Shown here: piece by piece, positions 52,784 to 60,681 of the stretch | How the letters are laid out: every line of letters begins with the position of its first letter | Position numbering within the stretch: the stretch's first letter is position 1 | Origin: Acetobacter garciniae | GTDB lineage: Bacteria; Pseudomonadota; Alphaproteobacteria; Acetobacterales; Acetobacteraceae | Length of the DNA: 64,000 nt | Assembly: GCF_017377735.1 (NCBI RefSeq) | Contig: NZ_JAFVMH010000010.1 | Coordinates: 31,303-95,302, forward strand | Reading direction: 5' to 3' | Position numbers and translations under genes: made by a program | Notes under the pieces: generated by a model | The model's input: the letters and a program-made list of their open reading frames with translations, nothing else | Databases searched by the model: none | What the model was told of the DNA's origin: nothing

Positions 52784-53248
52784 ACCCGGCTTGCGTATAA
52801 GGTTATTTTACCACGCAACGATCTGCAAAGACTGAAATGGCAGGCCGGGCAGCGGGGGCGGGAGGTAGCATATTCAAGAACGTTCCAGTATGGTGCGGAA
52901 TGTTCTCAAAACCTGCCGTGCCCCTGAAAAATGCAGCGGGTGTGCGCACCAGCATGCAGGCCCGCGCGTAAAATGCGGGGTCTCGCCCGCATGCCTTTAC
53001 ACAATCCTGATACCGGGGACGATTTTCCCCGTCGCGCATTGCCTTGCCTTGTAAAGCGAGGCATCGGCCGGAGGATCATATCCGCCGGTCTGCCCGCAAC
53101 ACCAGGCCCGATCCCGATCATGCCATGGGGGATTGCCACCCATGCGGTACCGTCGCGTTATGATCCTGCGTGGACGAACGCATGAGGGAAGGGAGAAAAC
53201 CGTGTTCAGGAAATGCCGCAGGCGTGTCCGGGCTGTTGGGACCGCGCC
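52784..53248. other. Intergenic region after the accessory operon
   Basis: About 465 bases with no convincing gene. It holds an imperfect inverted repeat (52877-52886 with 52897-52906) and a short hairpin around 53017-53032 (GGGGAcgatTTTCCCC type). Open frames are short and opposite-strand versions lack recognisable sequence. Confidence 0.5.
52877..52906. repeat. Inverted repeat AGAACRTTCC-N10-GGAAYGTTCT
   Basis: Ten-base arms match at 9 of 10 positions around a 10-base spacer. It has no T run, so it is more like a protein-binding site or a transcript 3' hairpin. Part of it (GTTC-N7-GTGC, 52882-52896) is one base off the alphaproteobacterial LexA box. Confidence 0.5.
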
Positions 53249-54397
53249 ATGAAGATTGCGATTGTCTGTGATTCGTTCAAGGAAAGCCTGACAGCACTGG
53301 AAGTGGCGGATGAGGTCGAGGCCGGCTTTACGGATATTTTCGCGGATGCGGTGTGCATAAAGCTTCCCGCTGCCGATGGGGGGGAGGGTACGGCCGCTGC
53401 GCTGACACAGGCCAGTGGCGGGCAGTTCCGCCATCTGACGGTTACGGGGCCTTTGGGTGCGCCGGTTGCGGCCCGTTACGGCCTGATGGGGGATGGCCGC
53501 ACGGCGGTTGTCGAAATGGCCAGTGCCGCAGGGCTGGACCTTGTGCCGCGCGCGACCCGCAACCCCATGATGGCGACCAGCTTTGGGGTTGGTGAACTGA
53601 TCGGCGCCGCCCTTGATGACGGGTGCCGCCATATCATCCTGGCATTGGGCGGCAGTGCCACGAACGATGGCGGGGCGGGCATGGCCCAGGCACTGGGGGC
53701 CCGGTTGCTCGATGCGGGCGGGTGCGATCTCCGCCCCGGCGGTGCGGCGCTGGTGGAACTGGCGCACATAGATATGTCAACGCTCGATCCGCGTCTGGCC
53801 GAATGCGAGATCGAAGTGGCCTGCGATGTCGATAACCCGCTGACTGGCCCTGCCGGGGCTTCGGCCGTTTTCGGCCCGCAGAAAGGGGCCACGCCGGATA
53901 TGGTCGCAGCCCTTGATGCAGCCCTGGCTCGGTACGGTGCGGTGCTGGAGGCAGCCTTTGGGCAGGCCGTGGCCGACAGGCCCGGAGCGGGTGCGGCGGG
54001 TGGCATGGGGGCAGGGGCCATGGTCTTTCTCAACGCGCGCCTGCGACCGGGGGTGGAGATCGTGACCGATGCGCTGGGGCTCGATACCATTCTGGCCGAT
54101 GTCGATCTGGTGATTACGGGCGAAGGGCGGATGGATGGCCAGACCGTGCGCGGCAAGACGCCGGTGGGTGTGGCGCGGGTGGCCAAACGCCATGGCAAGC
54201 CGGTCATCGCCCTGGCCGGGTCCCTGGGGGACGGGCATGGCGATGTCCATTATCACGGGATCGATGCGGTGTTCAGTATCGTAAGCGGCCCGTGTAGCCT
54301 GGACGAAGCCCTGGCGCAGGCCCGCGCCAATATTCGCCGCACCGCACGCAATATCGCAGCCGTCATGCGGCTTTCGCGCAGGGTGGGGGACGCGTAA
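53249..54397 (+). CDS. Glycerate kinase (GarK/GlxK type)
   Basis: 382 aa of the type I glycerate kinase family: the start MKIAIVCDSFKESLTALEVA, PAADGGEGTAAAL, LALGGSATNDGGAGMAQALG and VITGEGRMDGQTVRGKTP are all typical. It phosphorylates D-glycerate, usually to 2-phosphoglycerate, feeding glycolysis. The start chosen is the second ATG of the frame, which begins the conserved N-terminus. It is 465 bases beyond the catabolic operon with its own leader, so it is probably an independent unit. It converges on petA with a 30-base gap. Confidence 0.93.
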   Translation: MKIAIVCDSFKESLTALEVADEVEAGFTDIFADAVCIKLPAADGGEGTAAALTQASGGQFRHLTVTGPLGAPVAARYGLMGDGRTAVVEMASAAGLDLVPRATRNPMMATSFGVGELIGAALDDGCRHIILALGGSATNDGGAGMAQALGARLLDAGGCDLRPGGAALVELAHIDMSTLDPRLAECEIEVACDVDNPLTGPAGASAVFGPQKGATPDMVAALDAALARYGAVLEAAFGQAVADRPGAGAAGGMGAGAMVFLNARLRPGVEIVTDALGLDTILADVDLVITGEGRMDGQTVRGKTPVGVARVAKRHGKPVIALAGSLGDGHGDVHYHGIDAVFSIVSGPCSLDEALAQARANIRRTARNIAAVMRLSRRVGDA

Positions 54398-54427
54398 GGC
54401 CGATCCCCGCCCCCCGATGGAGCCGTG

Positions 54428-55234
54428 TCAGATCTGTTCGATTGTCGAAAAATCGAAATGCTGTCCCGGCGGGTTTTCGCCCAGGCGCAGGGTGGTGGGC
54501 GAGGGCATGACATAAGGGGGCACGGGCAGGTTATAGGGTGCCGGCACATCCTTGTAGACCCGCCCCGCCAGGTCGAAATGCGACCCGTGGCACGGGCACG
54601 CATAACCGCCCGAACCGGCATTGTCCGCACCGTCGGCCTGTGGCGTGGTGTAGCTGGGCACGCAGCCCAGATGCGTGCAGATGCCGACATAAACCCCGTA
54701 TTCGGCAACCACGGAGCGGTGCCAGTTGCGGGCATAGGGTGGCTGCTGGTTTGTGGTGGAGTCGGCGTCGCGCAGCTTCTGGGTCAGGGCCGGACTTTGC
54801 AGGGCGGCCAGGGCTTCGGGCGTGCGGCGTACGATAAAGACGGGCTTGCCCTGCCAGGATACCGTCATCTGCTGGCCTGGGGCCAGTCTGGAAATATCGA
54901 TATCCAGCGGCAGGCGGGCCGCCAGGCTGTCCTGCGGTTTCAGGCTGTCCACAAAGGGCACGGCGCAGGCGGCAAGCCCCGTGACCGTGGTTGTGGTGGC
55001 GACCAGCCCCAGGAAATCGCGGCGGCCGGGGGAGGATTCGGCACTGCCATCGTAATCCTGTTCCCCGTCGGGCGACGCGCCCTGTGCTTCCATATCCCCC
55101 GATGATGGCTGCGTGGCTGCCATATGGCTCGGTAACGTGCCGTCAGGCCGGGCCGTCGTATCGGCCGGCTCGGGGCCGGCATGCGGGCCGGGGTTGGGTG
55201 CGGGTTGCGTCGGAGGTTGCGTGGGGCGGGTCAT
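54428..55234 (-). CDS. petA: Rieske iron-sulfur protein of the cytochrome bc1 complex
   Basis: 268 aa. A long Pro/Thr-rich hydrophilic N-terminus (about 80 residues) precedes a Tat-like motif RRDFLGL and a membrane anchor (LVATTTTVTGLAACAVPFV), then the Rieske fold with both cluster motifs CTHLGC and CPCHGS and the cysteine pair for the disulfide. Start at MTRPTQPP. petB (cytochrome b) and petC (cytochrome c1) normally follow, but here the downstream side is the convergent glycerate kinase gene, so petA stands alone in this window. Confidence 0.93.
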   Translation of the reverse strand: MTRPTQPPTQPAPNPGPHAGPEPADTTARPDGTLPSHMAATQPSSGDMEAQGASPDGEQDYDGSAESSPGRRDFLGLVATTTTVTGLAACAVPFVDSLKPQDSLAARLPLDIDISRLAPGQQMTVSWQGKPVFIVRRTPEALAALQSPALTQKLRDADSTTNQQPPYARNWHRSVVAEYGVYVGICTHLGCVPSYTTPQADGADNAGSGGYACPCHGSHFDLAGRVYKDVPAPYNLPVPPYVMPSPTTLRLGENPPGQHFDFSTIEQI

Positions 55235-55281
55235 GTCTTGCGTGCTTGGGCCTTGTTCACGATGCAGGCACATCCGTGCCC

Positions 55282-55321
55282 CGCCAACTTGCCCGCTTGG
55301 GCGCGCAAGGGCAAGTTGGCG
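55282..55321. repeat. 13-bp perfect inverted repeat upstream of petA
   Basis: Arms at 55282-55294 and 55309-55321 match at all 13 positions around a 14-base centre. It lies 48-87 bases before the petA start, in its leader, and more short GC hairpins follow to the right (for example around 55343-55362). It could be an RNA hairpin or a regulator site. Confidence 0.6.
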
Positions 55322-55537
55322 TGAGCAGGCGGGCCGGACCTGCGCCCCTGTTTTTGGGCGCGGGCTGCAAAATTCCCTGCCCCGTCGCGGCCTGGCGGGG
55401 CTTCGCGCGGTATTGCCCGCGCGGGTATCGGGGCATTCATAACCGTGTGTTAAGGAAAGTATAAGGGGTTTTGCTCTTGCAAGACGGTGGGATTGGCCCC
55501 ATCATAATTGAATAACCGCAGAAATGCGGAAAAGACG

Positions 55538-55676
55538 TTCTCAGGGCGGGGTGGAAATCCCTACCGGCGGTAAGCATTGCGCAAGCAAAGTAAGCCCGCG
55601 AGCGCCTGCCTAGGCAGGGTCAAGCAGATCCGGTGTGAATCCGGAGCCGACGGTCATAGTCCGGATGGGAGAGAAC
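55538..55676 (+). promoter_or_regulatory. FMN riboswitch (RFN element)
   Basis: The closing helix pairs 55538-55543 (GTTCTC) with 55671-55676 (GAGAAC). Inside lie conserved RFN blocks: AGGGCGGGGTGGAAATCCC, ACCGGCGGTAAGC, AGCCCGCGAGCG, GATCCGGTGTGAATCCGG and AGCCGACGGTCATAGTCCGGATG. FMN binding would lower expression of ribD-ribE-ribBA-ribH just downstream. A CATAAT -10-like element lies at 55503-55508 but lacks a well-spaced -35. Confidence 0.96.
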
Positions 55677-55794
55677 GCGAGAGGGAAGCGCCTTGCCGTG
55701 TCCTTATGCCTGCGCATAGGATCAGGTCGAGGGCTACACCCTTCTGCCGCCCTGAGTCTGTCTGAATGTGTAGTTTTGGACGGAAAGACTAAGG

Positions 55795-56847
55795 GTGAAC
55801 GACGTTCAGCATTCCTTTGCGTATGACATGCCCCATGGCATTGGCGCGGCCTTCGCGCTGGCCGTGTCGGAAGCATGGCGCTTTGCCGGACAGACAGCGC
55901 CCAACCCCCCCGTGGGCTGCGTCTTGCTCGATGCCGAAGGGGCCGTGCTGGTTATTGCGGCCCATCACCGCGCGGGCGAATGGCATGCCGAACGCCTGGC
56001 CGTGGAACAGGCCCGGGCCTTGGGCGTGGTCGAGCGTATTCATACCGCCGTCGTCACGCTGGAGCCGTGCAACCATACCGGGCGCACACCCCCCTGCACC
56101 GAAGCCCTGCTGTCCACCCCCGTCAAGACGGTCTGGATCGGTTGCGCCGACCCCAACGCCCATGTTCAGGGCGGGGGTGGCGCGCGTTTGCAGGCCGCGC
56201 GGTGCGACGTGCGCTGGCTGGCGCATAGCGCGAATGGTGAACATGCCCATGCGCAATGCCGTGCGCTGATCGCCCCGTTCGCCAGCAAGGTGGCGCGGGG
56301 TCGGCCGTGGATTACCGTCAAGCAGGCGCTGGACAGCACCGGTTCCATGATCCCGCCTGCCGGGCGCACCACCTTTACCACCCCCGCATCCCTCCGCTTT
56401 GCCCATGCGCTGCGCCGCGTGAGCGACGGCGTGATTACCGCCACCGGCACGGTGCGCGCGGACAGGCCCGGCCTGGGCGTGCGCCATGTGGAAGACCATA
56501 CCGACCGCCGCCGCCTGCTGGTGATCTGCGGGCAGGAGGCGAACACGCCCCAGGACTGGCTGGCAGGGGTAGTGCAGCGTTTCGACGTGCGCTTCTGCCC
56601 CGATATCAGCGATCTTGAGCCGCTTCTGGCCCGGACCGATGCGCTGTGGCTGCTGGTGGAGGCAGGCCCGACCCTGCTGGCCGCCCTGCACGCGCGCAAT
56701 TTATGGGACGACTGGCTGACAATCCGCCAGGACCCAGACGGGCAGGACCATCTTTCGGTCAGGACCCGGCACGACATCACCCCCCTTTCCCTGTTCGCGG
56801 AATGGGCGCACTGCACGCAGGAGCAAGTATGTTTTCCGGTATCGTAG
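55795..56847 (+). CDS. ribD: Bifunctional pyrimidine deaminase/reductase RibD
   Basis: Second and third steps of riboflavin synthesis. The 350 aa have a zinc deaminase domain (TAPNPPVGCVLL, WHAERLAVEQA with catalytic Glu, EPCNHTGRTPPCTEALL) and a C-terminal reductase domain (GRPWITVKQALDSTGSM). A GTG at 55795 is the likely start; an ATG 11 codons on is possible. About 120 bases separate it from the FMN riboswitch, room for the expression platform. It overlaps ribE by 19 bases. Confidence 0.94.
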   Translation: MNDVQHSFAYDMPHGIGAAFALAVSEAWRFAGQTAPNPPVGCVLLDAEGAVLVIAAHHRAGEWHAERLAVEQARALGVVERIHTAVVTLEPCNHTGRTPPCTEALLSTPVKTVWIGCADPNAHVQGGGGARLQAARCDVRWLAHSANGEHAHAQCRALIAPFASKVARGRPWITVKQALDSTGSMIPPAGRTTFTTPASLRFAHALRRVSDGVITATGTVRADRPGLGVRHVEDHTDRRRLLVICGQEANTPQDWLAGVVQRFDVRFCPDISDLEPLLARTDALWLLVEAGPTLLAALHARNLWDDWLTIRQDPDGQDHLSVRTRHDITPLSLFAEWAHCTQEQVCFPVS

Positions 56848-57431
56848 AATCCCTGGGCCAGGTCGTTGCGGTGGAACGGCAACCCCAGTCCCTCATGCTG
56901 GAGGTTGAAACCGGCCTGAGCGATGTGGCCGAGGGCGAGAGCATTGCCGTCAACGGCGTGTGCCTGACCGCCGTGGCCCCTGTTGCCAGCGGGCCGGTAC
57001 GCTTTTTCGTCAGCAAAGAGACACTCGATTGCACCACGTTGGGGCGGCTGGATGTGGGCAGCCGCGTCAATCTCGAACGCGCGGTTACCCCCGCCACGCG
57101 GCTTTCGGGCCATATCGTGCAGGGCCATGTGGATGGCGTGGCCCGTTTCGTGGCCTGCACCCCGGTGGGCGATGCGCGGCGTGTGGAATTCCAGGTGCCG
57201 GCGGCACTGCGCCGTTACATGGTCGAAAAAGGCTCCGTCGCACTGGATGGCATCAGCCTGACACTCAACGAACTGGGGCCCGGGCAGGACAATGCGTTCC
57301 CCATCGCCCTGATGATCATTCCCCATACGTGGGAGCACACGACGCTGGGCACGCTGGCCCTTGGCGATACGGTCAATGTCGAAGTGGACGTGATCGCAAA
57401 ATATGTGGAGGCACAATGCCGGACCAAGTAA
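56829..57431 (+). CDS. ribE: Riboflavin synthase, alpha chain
   Basis: Dismutates two lumazine molecules to riboflavin. The 200 aa start with the invariant MFSGIVESLG and show two repeated halves: EGESIAVNGVCLTAV and EKGSVALDGISLTLNEL, as expected for a protein of two lumazine-binding domains. GHIVQGHVDGVARF is present. The start ATG lies in the 3' end of ribD. Confidence 0.96.
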   Translation: MFSGIVESLGQVVAVERQPQSLMLEVETGLSDVAEGESIAVNGVCLTAVAPVASGPVRFFVSKETLDCTTLGRLDVGSRVNLERAVTPATRLSGHIVQGHVDGVARFVACTPVGDARRVEFQVPAALRRYMVEKGSVALDGISLTLNELGPGQDNAFPIALMIIPHTWEHTTLGTLALGDTVNVEVDVIAKYVEAQCRTK

Positions 57432-58753
57432 TGAACGACCGCGCGGGCCCCCACCGGCCTTCCGCCGCATTGTCGAACGCCGTGGCGGCCCTGCGGGCGG
57501 GGCGCATGGTCATCATGGTGGACGACGAGGACCGCGAGAACGAGGGTGATCTGGTCATGGCGGCGCAATACATGACGCCTGCGGCCATGAACTTCATGAT
57601 CACCCATGCGCGCGGGCTGGTCTGCCTGCCGCTGGCCCCCGAACATGTGGACCGGCTGGGCCTGTCCATGATGGTGCGCCAGGCCGAGAACACCGCCCGC
57701 CACGGCACGGGGTTCACGGTCTCGATCGAGGCGCGGAAAGGGGTCAGCACCGGCATTTCGGCCGCGGATCGGGCCCATACCGTGCAGGTGGCCGTGGCTG
57801 ATGACGCAACGGGTGCCGATATCGCAACCCCCGGGCATATCTTTCCCCTGCGCGCCATGCCGGGCGGCGTGCTGGACCGGATCGGGCATACGGAAGGTTC
57901 GATCGACCTGCTGCGCCTGGCCGGGCTGAAACCCGCCGCCGTGATCTGCGAAGTCCTGAACGAGGACGGCACCATGGCCCGCCGCCCGCAGCTGGAGGTG
58001 TTCGGCGCGCGGCATGACATGCCCATCATCTCCATCGCGGAACTGGTGGAATGGATCGCGGCCAACGGCACGGCCCCTCTGCCAGAAATCGCCCCCACCG
58101 CGCGGGAGGTACCCACCACCACCGTATCCGACCTGGCACAGGCAGCCCTGCCCAGTTCCTACGGCGGGGATGACCTGGTCATTCACGCCTTCCGGGACGA
58201 AAGCGGGGTGGAGCATGTCGCACTGGTCAAGGGCGATGTCGGGGCCGCGGGTGCGGTGCCGGTGGTGCGCCTGCATTCGGAATGCGTGACGGGGGATGCG
58301 CTCGGTTCCCTGCGCTGCGACTGCGGTTCCCAGCTTCAGGCGGCATTGCGGACCATTGGCAAGGCCGAATGCGGCGTGCTGGTTTACGTGCGCGGGCATG
58401 AAGGGCGGGGCATCGGCCTTGTCAACAAGATCCGCGCCTATGAACTCCAGGATGCCGGGCTGGATACGGTGGATGCCAACCACCGGCTGGGCTTTGCGAC
58501 CGATGCGCGGGACTGGCGCGCGGCGGCCAGCATCCTGCGCGACCTGGGCGTGGCCGAAATGGACCTGCTGACCAACAACCCCGCGAAAGTGCGCGCGCTG
58601 GAAGCCCGGGGCTTTGCCGTGCGCCAGCGTATCGGGCTTGAAGTGCAGCCCAATGTGTTCAACCGTGCCTATCTGCATGCCAAGCGGCAGCGGATGGGCC
58701 ATCATCTGAGCGGTTTTTCCGCCTCATCCGCCGATCACAAGGCGCTTGCCTGA
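57416..58753 (+). CDS. ribBA: Bifunctional DHBP synthase / GTP cyclohydrolase II
   Basis: Supplies both precursors of riboflavin. In 445 aa the N-terminal DHBP synthase half has IMVDDEDRENEGDLVMAA and TPGHIFPLRA; the C-terminal half has the zinc Cys set of cyclohydrolase II (SECVTGDALGSLRCDCGS), RGHEGRGIGLVNKIRAY and LLTNNPAKV, so both halves look active. GGAGG 4 bases before the ATG at 57416 supports that start; an ATG at 57431 that shares a base with the ribE stop is an alternative. Confidence 0.95.
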   Translation: MPDQVMNDRAGPHRPSAALSNAVAALRAGRMVIMVDDEDRENEGDLVMAAQYMTPAAMNFMITHARGLVCLPLAPEHVDRLGLSMMVRQAENTARHGTGFTVSIEARKGVSTGISAADRAHTVQVAVADDATGADIATPGHIFPLRAMPGGVLDRIGHTEGSIDLLRLAGLKPAAVICEVLNEDGTMARRPQLEVFGARHDMPIISIAELVEWIAANGTAPLPEIAPTAREVPTTTVSDLAQAALPSSYGGDDLVIHAFRDESGVEHVALVKGDVGAAGAVPVVRLHSECVTGDALGSLRCDCGSQLQAALRTIGKAECGVLVYVRGHEGRGIGLVNKIRAYELQDAGLDTVDANHRLGFATDARDWRAAASILRDLGVAEMDLLTNNPAKVRALEARGFAVRQRIGLEVQPNVFNRAYLHAKRQRMGHHLSGFSASSADHKALA

Positions 58754-58796
58754 GTTTTTTACCAAGGCTGAAATTTTACCAAGGATAGTCAAGCTA

Positions 58797-59285
58797 ATGG
58801 GCACTCGTTCCCCCGTTTCCCTGCCGGACCTGAAGACACTGACACCCACACCCCGGCTGGCGCTGATTGTCAGCCGTTTCAACGAAGCCGTGACAGGCGG
58901 GCTGCGCGATGGCGCGGTGGCCTGGCTGGGCGAGCACAATATCGCCGTGCAGGATGAAGACATCTACGCAGCCCCCGGCGCGTTCGAAATGCCGCTGCTG
59001 GCCCAGGCCCTGGCCAAGAGCCAGCGTTACGAAGGGGTTATCTGCCTGGGTTGCGTGGTCAAGGGTGATACCGCGCATTTCGAATTCATCAGCCTGGGGG
59101 CCACAATGGGGATCATGCAGGCGTCCCTCGCCACCGAAGTGCCGGTGGCGTTCGGCATCCTGACCACCTATACGGAAGAGCAGGCCACGCTCCGCTCGGG
59201 CGATGACGTGCATAACAAGGGGCGCGAAGCCGCTGCGGCCTGCGTGGAATCCCTGGCCCTGCTACGCCATATCCGGGCCGCATAA
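58797..59285 (+). CDS. ribH: 6,7-dimethyl-8-ribityllumazine synthase
   Basis: Condenses the RibBA and RibD products. The 162 aa include LALIVSRFNEAVTGGL, APGAFEMPLLAQALA and the phosphate-binding LGCVVKGDTAHFEFIS; the usual ending GREAAAACVESLAL is present. Start at MGTRSPVS after AAGGA (11-base spacing); a TTG further upstream would overlap ribBA. nusB, which often follows ribH, is absent here. Confidence 0.96.
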   Translation: MGTRSPVSLPDLKTLTPTPRLALIVSRFNEAVTGGLRDGAVAWLGEHNIAVQDEDIYAAPGAFEMPLLAQALAKSQRYEGVICLGCVVKGDTAHFEFISLGATMGIMQASLATEVPVAFGILTTYTEEQATLRSGDDVHNKGREAAAACVESLALLRHIRAA

Positions 59286-59349
59286 TCCGCAATTCCGGCC
59301 CGGGCGCTGCGGTAGCAGGGAGAGAGGGCGGCATAAAAGGGAAAAGCGC

Positions 59350-60501
59350 ATGAGGCGGGTCACTCTTGTCGCGGGCCTTCTCGGCCTGGGGCTGGCTGTG
59401 TGGATGTTCACGCAGTATGGGGTGCGCTCCATTCTGGCACTGATCGGCGCGTGCGGATGGGGGCTGCTGGTCGTTATCGCCTTTCACGGTATCCAGGTCT
59501 GCCTGTCCGCGCAGGCATGGCGGATCATTTCCGGCGGCGATCCGGGGGATGCAGGCCCGCTGCCGCGTGATGTACCCGGCCCCGATCCCCAGCCCGGTTG
59601 TGAGCACAGGCCCGCTTCAAGCCCCGCTTTAGCCCCCGCTTCCGCCAGCCCCGATAGCGCCCTTGTCGGTCCGGCCCTGCCTGCGCCCGGCAGGGCGGCC
59701 GCCCGTGTCTCCCTGGCCGATTACGTCATGCTGCGCTGCGTGCGCGAAGGGATCAACAACCTCCTGCCCGTGGCTCAGGTGGGGGGAGAGGTGGTCGCAA
59801 GCCGCCTGCTCGCCCGTCGGGGGCTGGGGGGCAGGCAGGCTGCGGCGGGCACGATCTGCGACCTGACGATCGAACTGATCAGCCAGATCGTGTTTACCTT
59901 GGCCGGGGTGGGGCTGCTGCTGTTCCTGGTCAAGCGTTCCACGGCCACTGACCGGCTGATGGAAAGTGCCGTGGTGCTGCTGGCCATTGGCGTGAGCGTG
60001 TTCGCCAGCCAGTGGCTGGGTGCGGTCGCCATCATGGAAAAACTGCTTTTGCGTATTGCCGCCCATCTGGGCTGGAGCGGGGCTTCGGGCATACGCGGCA
60101 TCCATACCGCCGTTCTGTCCCTGTACAAGAGCGGGCATAATGCGCTGACCTGCCTGGGCATCCAGTTCCTGGCCTGGGCGCTGGGATCGGTGGAGGTCTA
60201 TCTGATCCTGCATTTCATGGGGCATGACCGTTCGGCCGCCGTCAGTTTCGTGATCGAAGGCGTGGGGGAGGCAGCCAAATCCGCCGGTTTTGCCGTGCCG
60301 GGTGCGCTGGGTGTATCCGAAGGCGGCTATATTGTCGTGGGCAGCCTGTTCGGCATCGCCCCGGATGCGGCGATTGCCCTGTCCCTTGTCAAACGCCTGC
60401 GGGAAATGGCCTGGGGTCTGCCGTCGCTGGTCCTGTGGCAGTGGCTTGAACAGGCCTGGAGCACCGTCCGACCCGTGCAGGAAAAATCGTCATGCCCATA
60501 A
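59350..60501 (+). CDS. hpnL: Hopanoid-associated membrane protein HpnL-like
   Basis: 383 aa polytopic protein of the lysylphosphatidylglycerol-synthase-TM/YbhN superfamily, to which HpnL belongs. It has about seven or eight hydrophobic segments and the motif REGINNLLPVAQVGGEVVASRLLARRG. After segment two there is a hydrophilic Pro/Ala-rich loop of about 55 residues. The identity as HpnL rests on the superfamily plus the next gene, hpnN. Start at MRRVTLVAG with AAGGGAAAA upstream. Confidence 0.8.
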   Translation: MRRVTLVAGLLGLGLAVWMFTQYGVRSILALIGACGWGLLVVIAFHGIQVCLSAQAWRIISGGDPGDAGPLPRDVPGPDPQPGCEHRPASSPALAPASASPDSALVGPALPAPGRAAARVSLADYVMLRCVREGINNLLPVAQVGGEVVASRLLARRGLGGRQAAAGTICDLTIELISQIVFTLAGVGLLLFLVKRSTATDRLMESAVVLLAIGVSVFASQWLGAVAIMEKLLLRIAAHLGWSGASGIRGIHTAVLSLYKSGHNALTCLGIQFLAWALGSVEVYLILHFMGHDRSAAVSFVIEGVGEAAKSAGFAVPGALGVSEGGYIVVGSLFGIAPDAAIALSLVKRLREMAWGLPSLVLWQWLEQAWSTVRPVQEKSSCP

Positions 60502-60681
60502 TCCCGCGTGCCAGAAAAGGGGGCGTGTCGATATCACCTCTTGCATCTGGCGGGGCGGTTGGGCACATCAGGCCAGCTTCGGCCCCGTTTTCGACGCGGG
60601 GCCGACAGCGCCGGTATCAGAAGCAGGTCGCCATCCATATTGGCCCCAGGCCAAGACCATAGCGGGAACCAGTCGCACGCC

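Noticed and set aside
52803..53039. A 78-codon minus-strand frame after the hydratase gene
   Set aside because: No ribosome site, no recognisable family and Arg/Ala/Pro composition; treated as chance.
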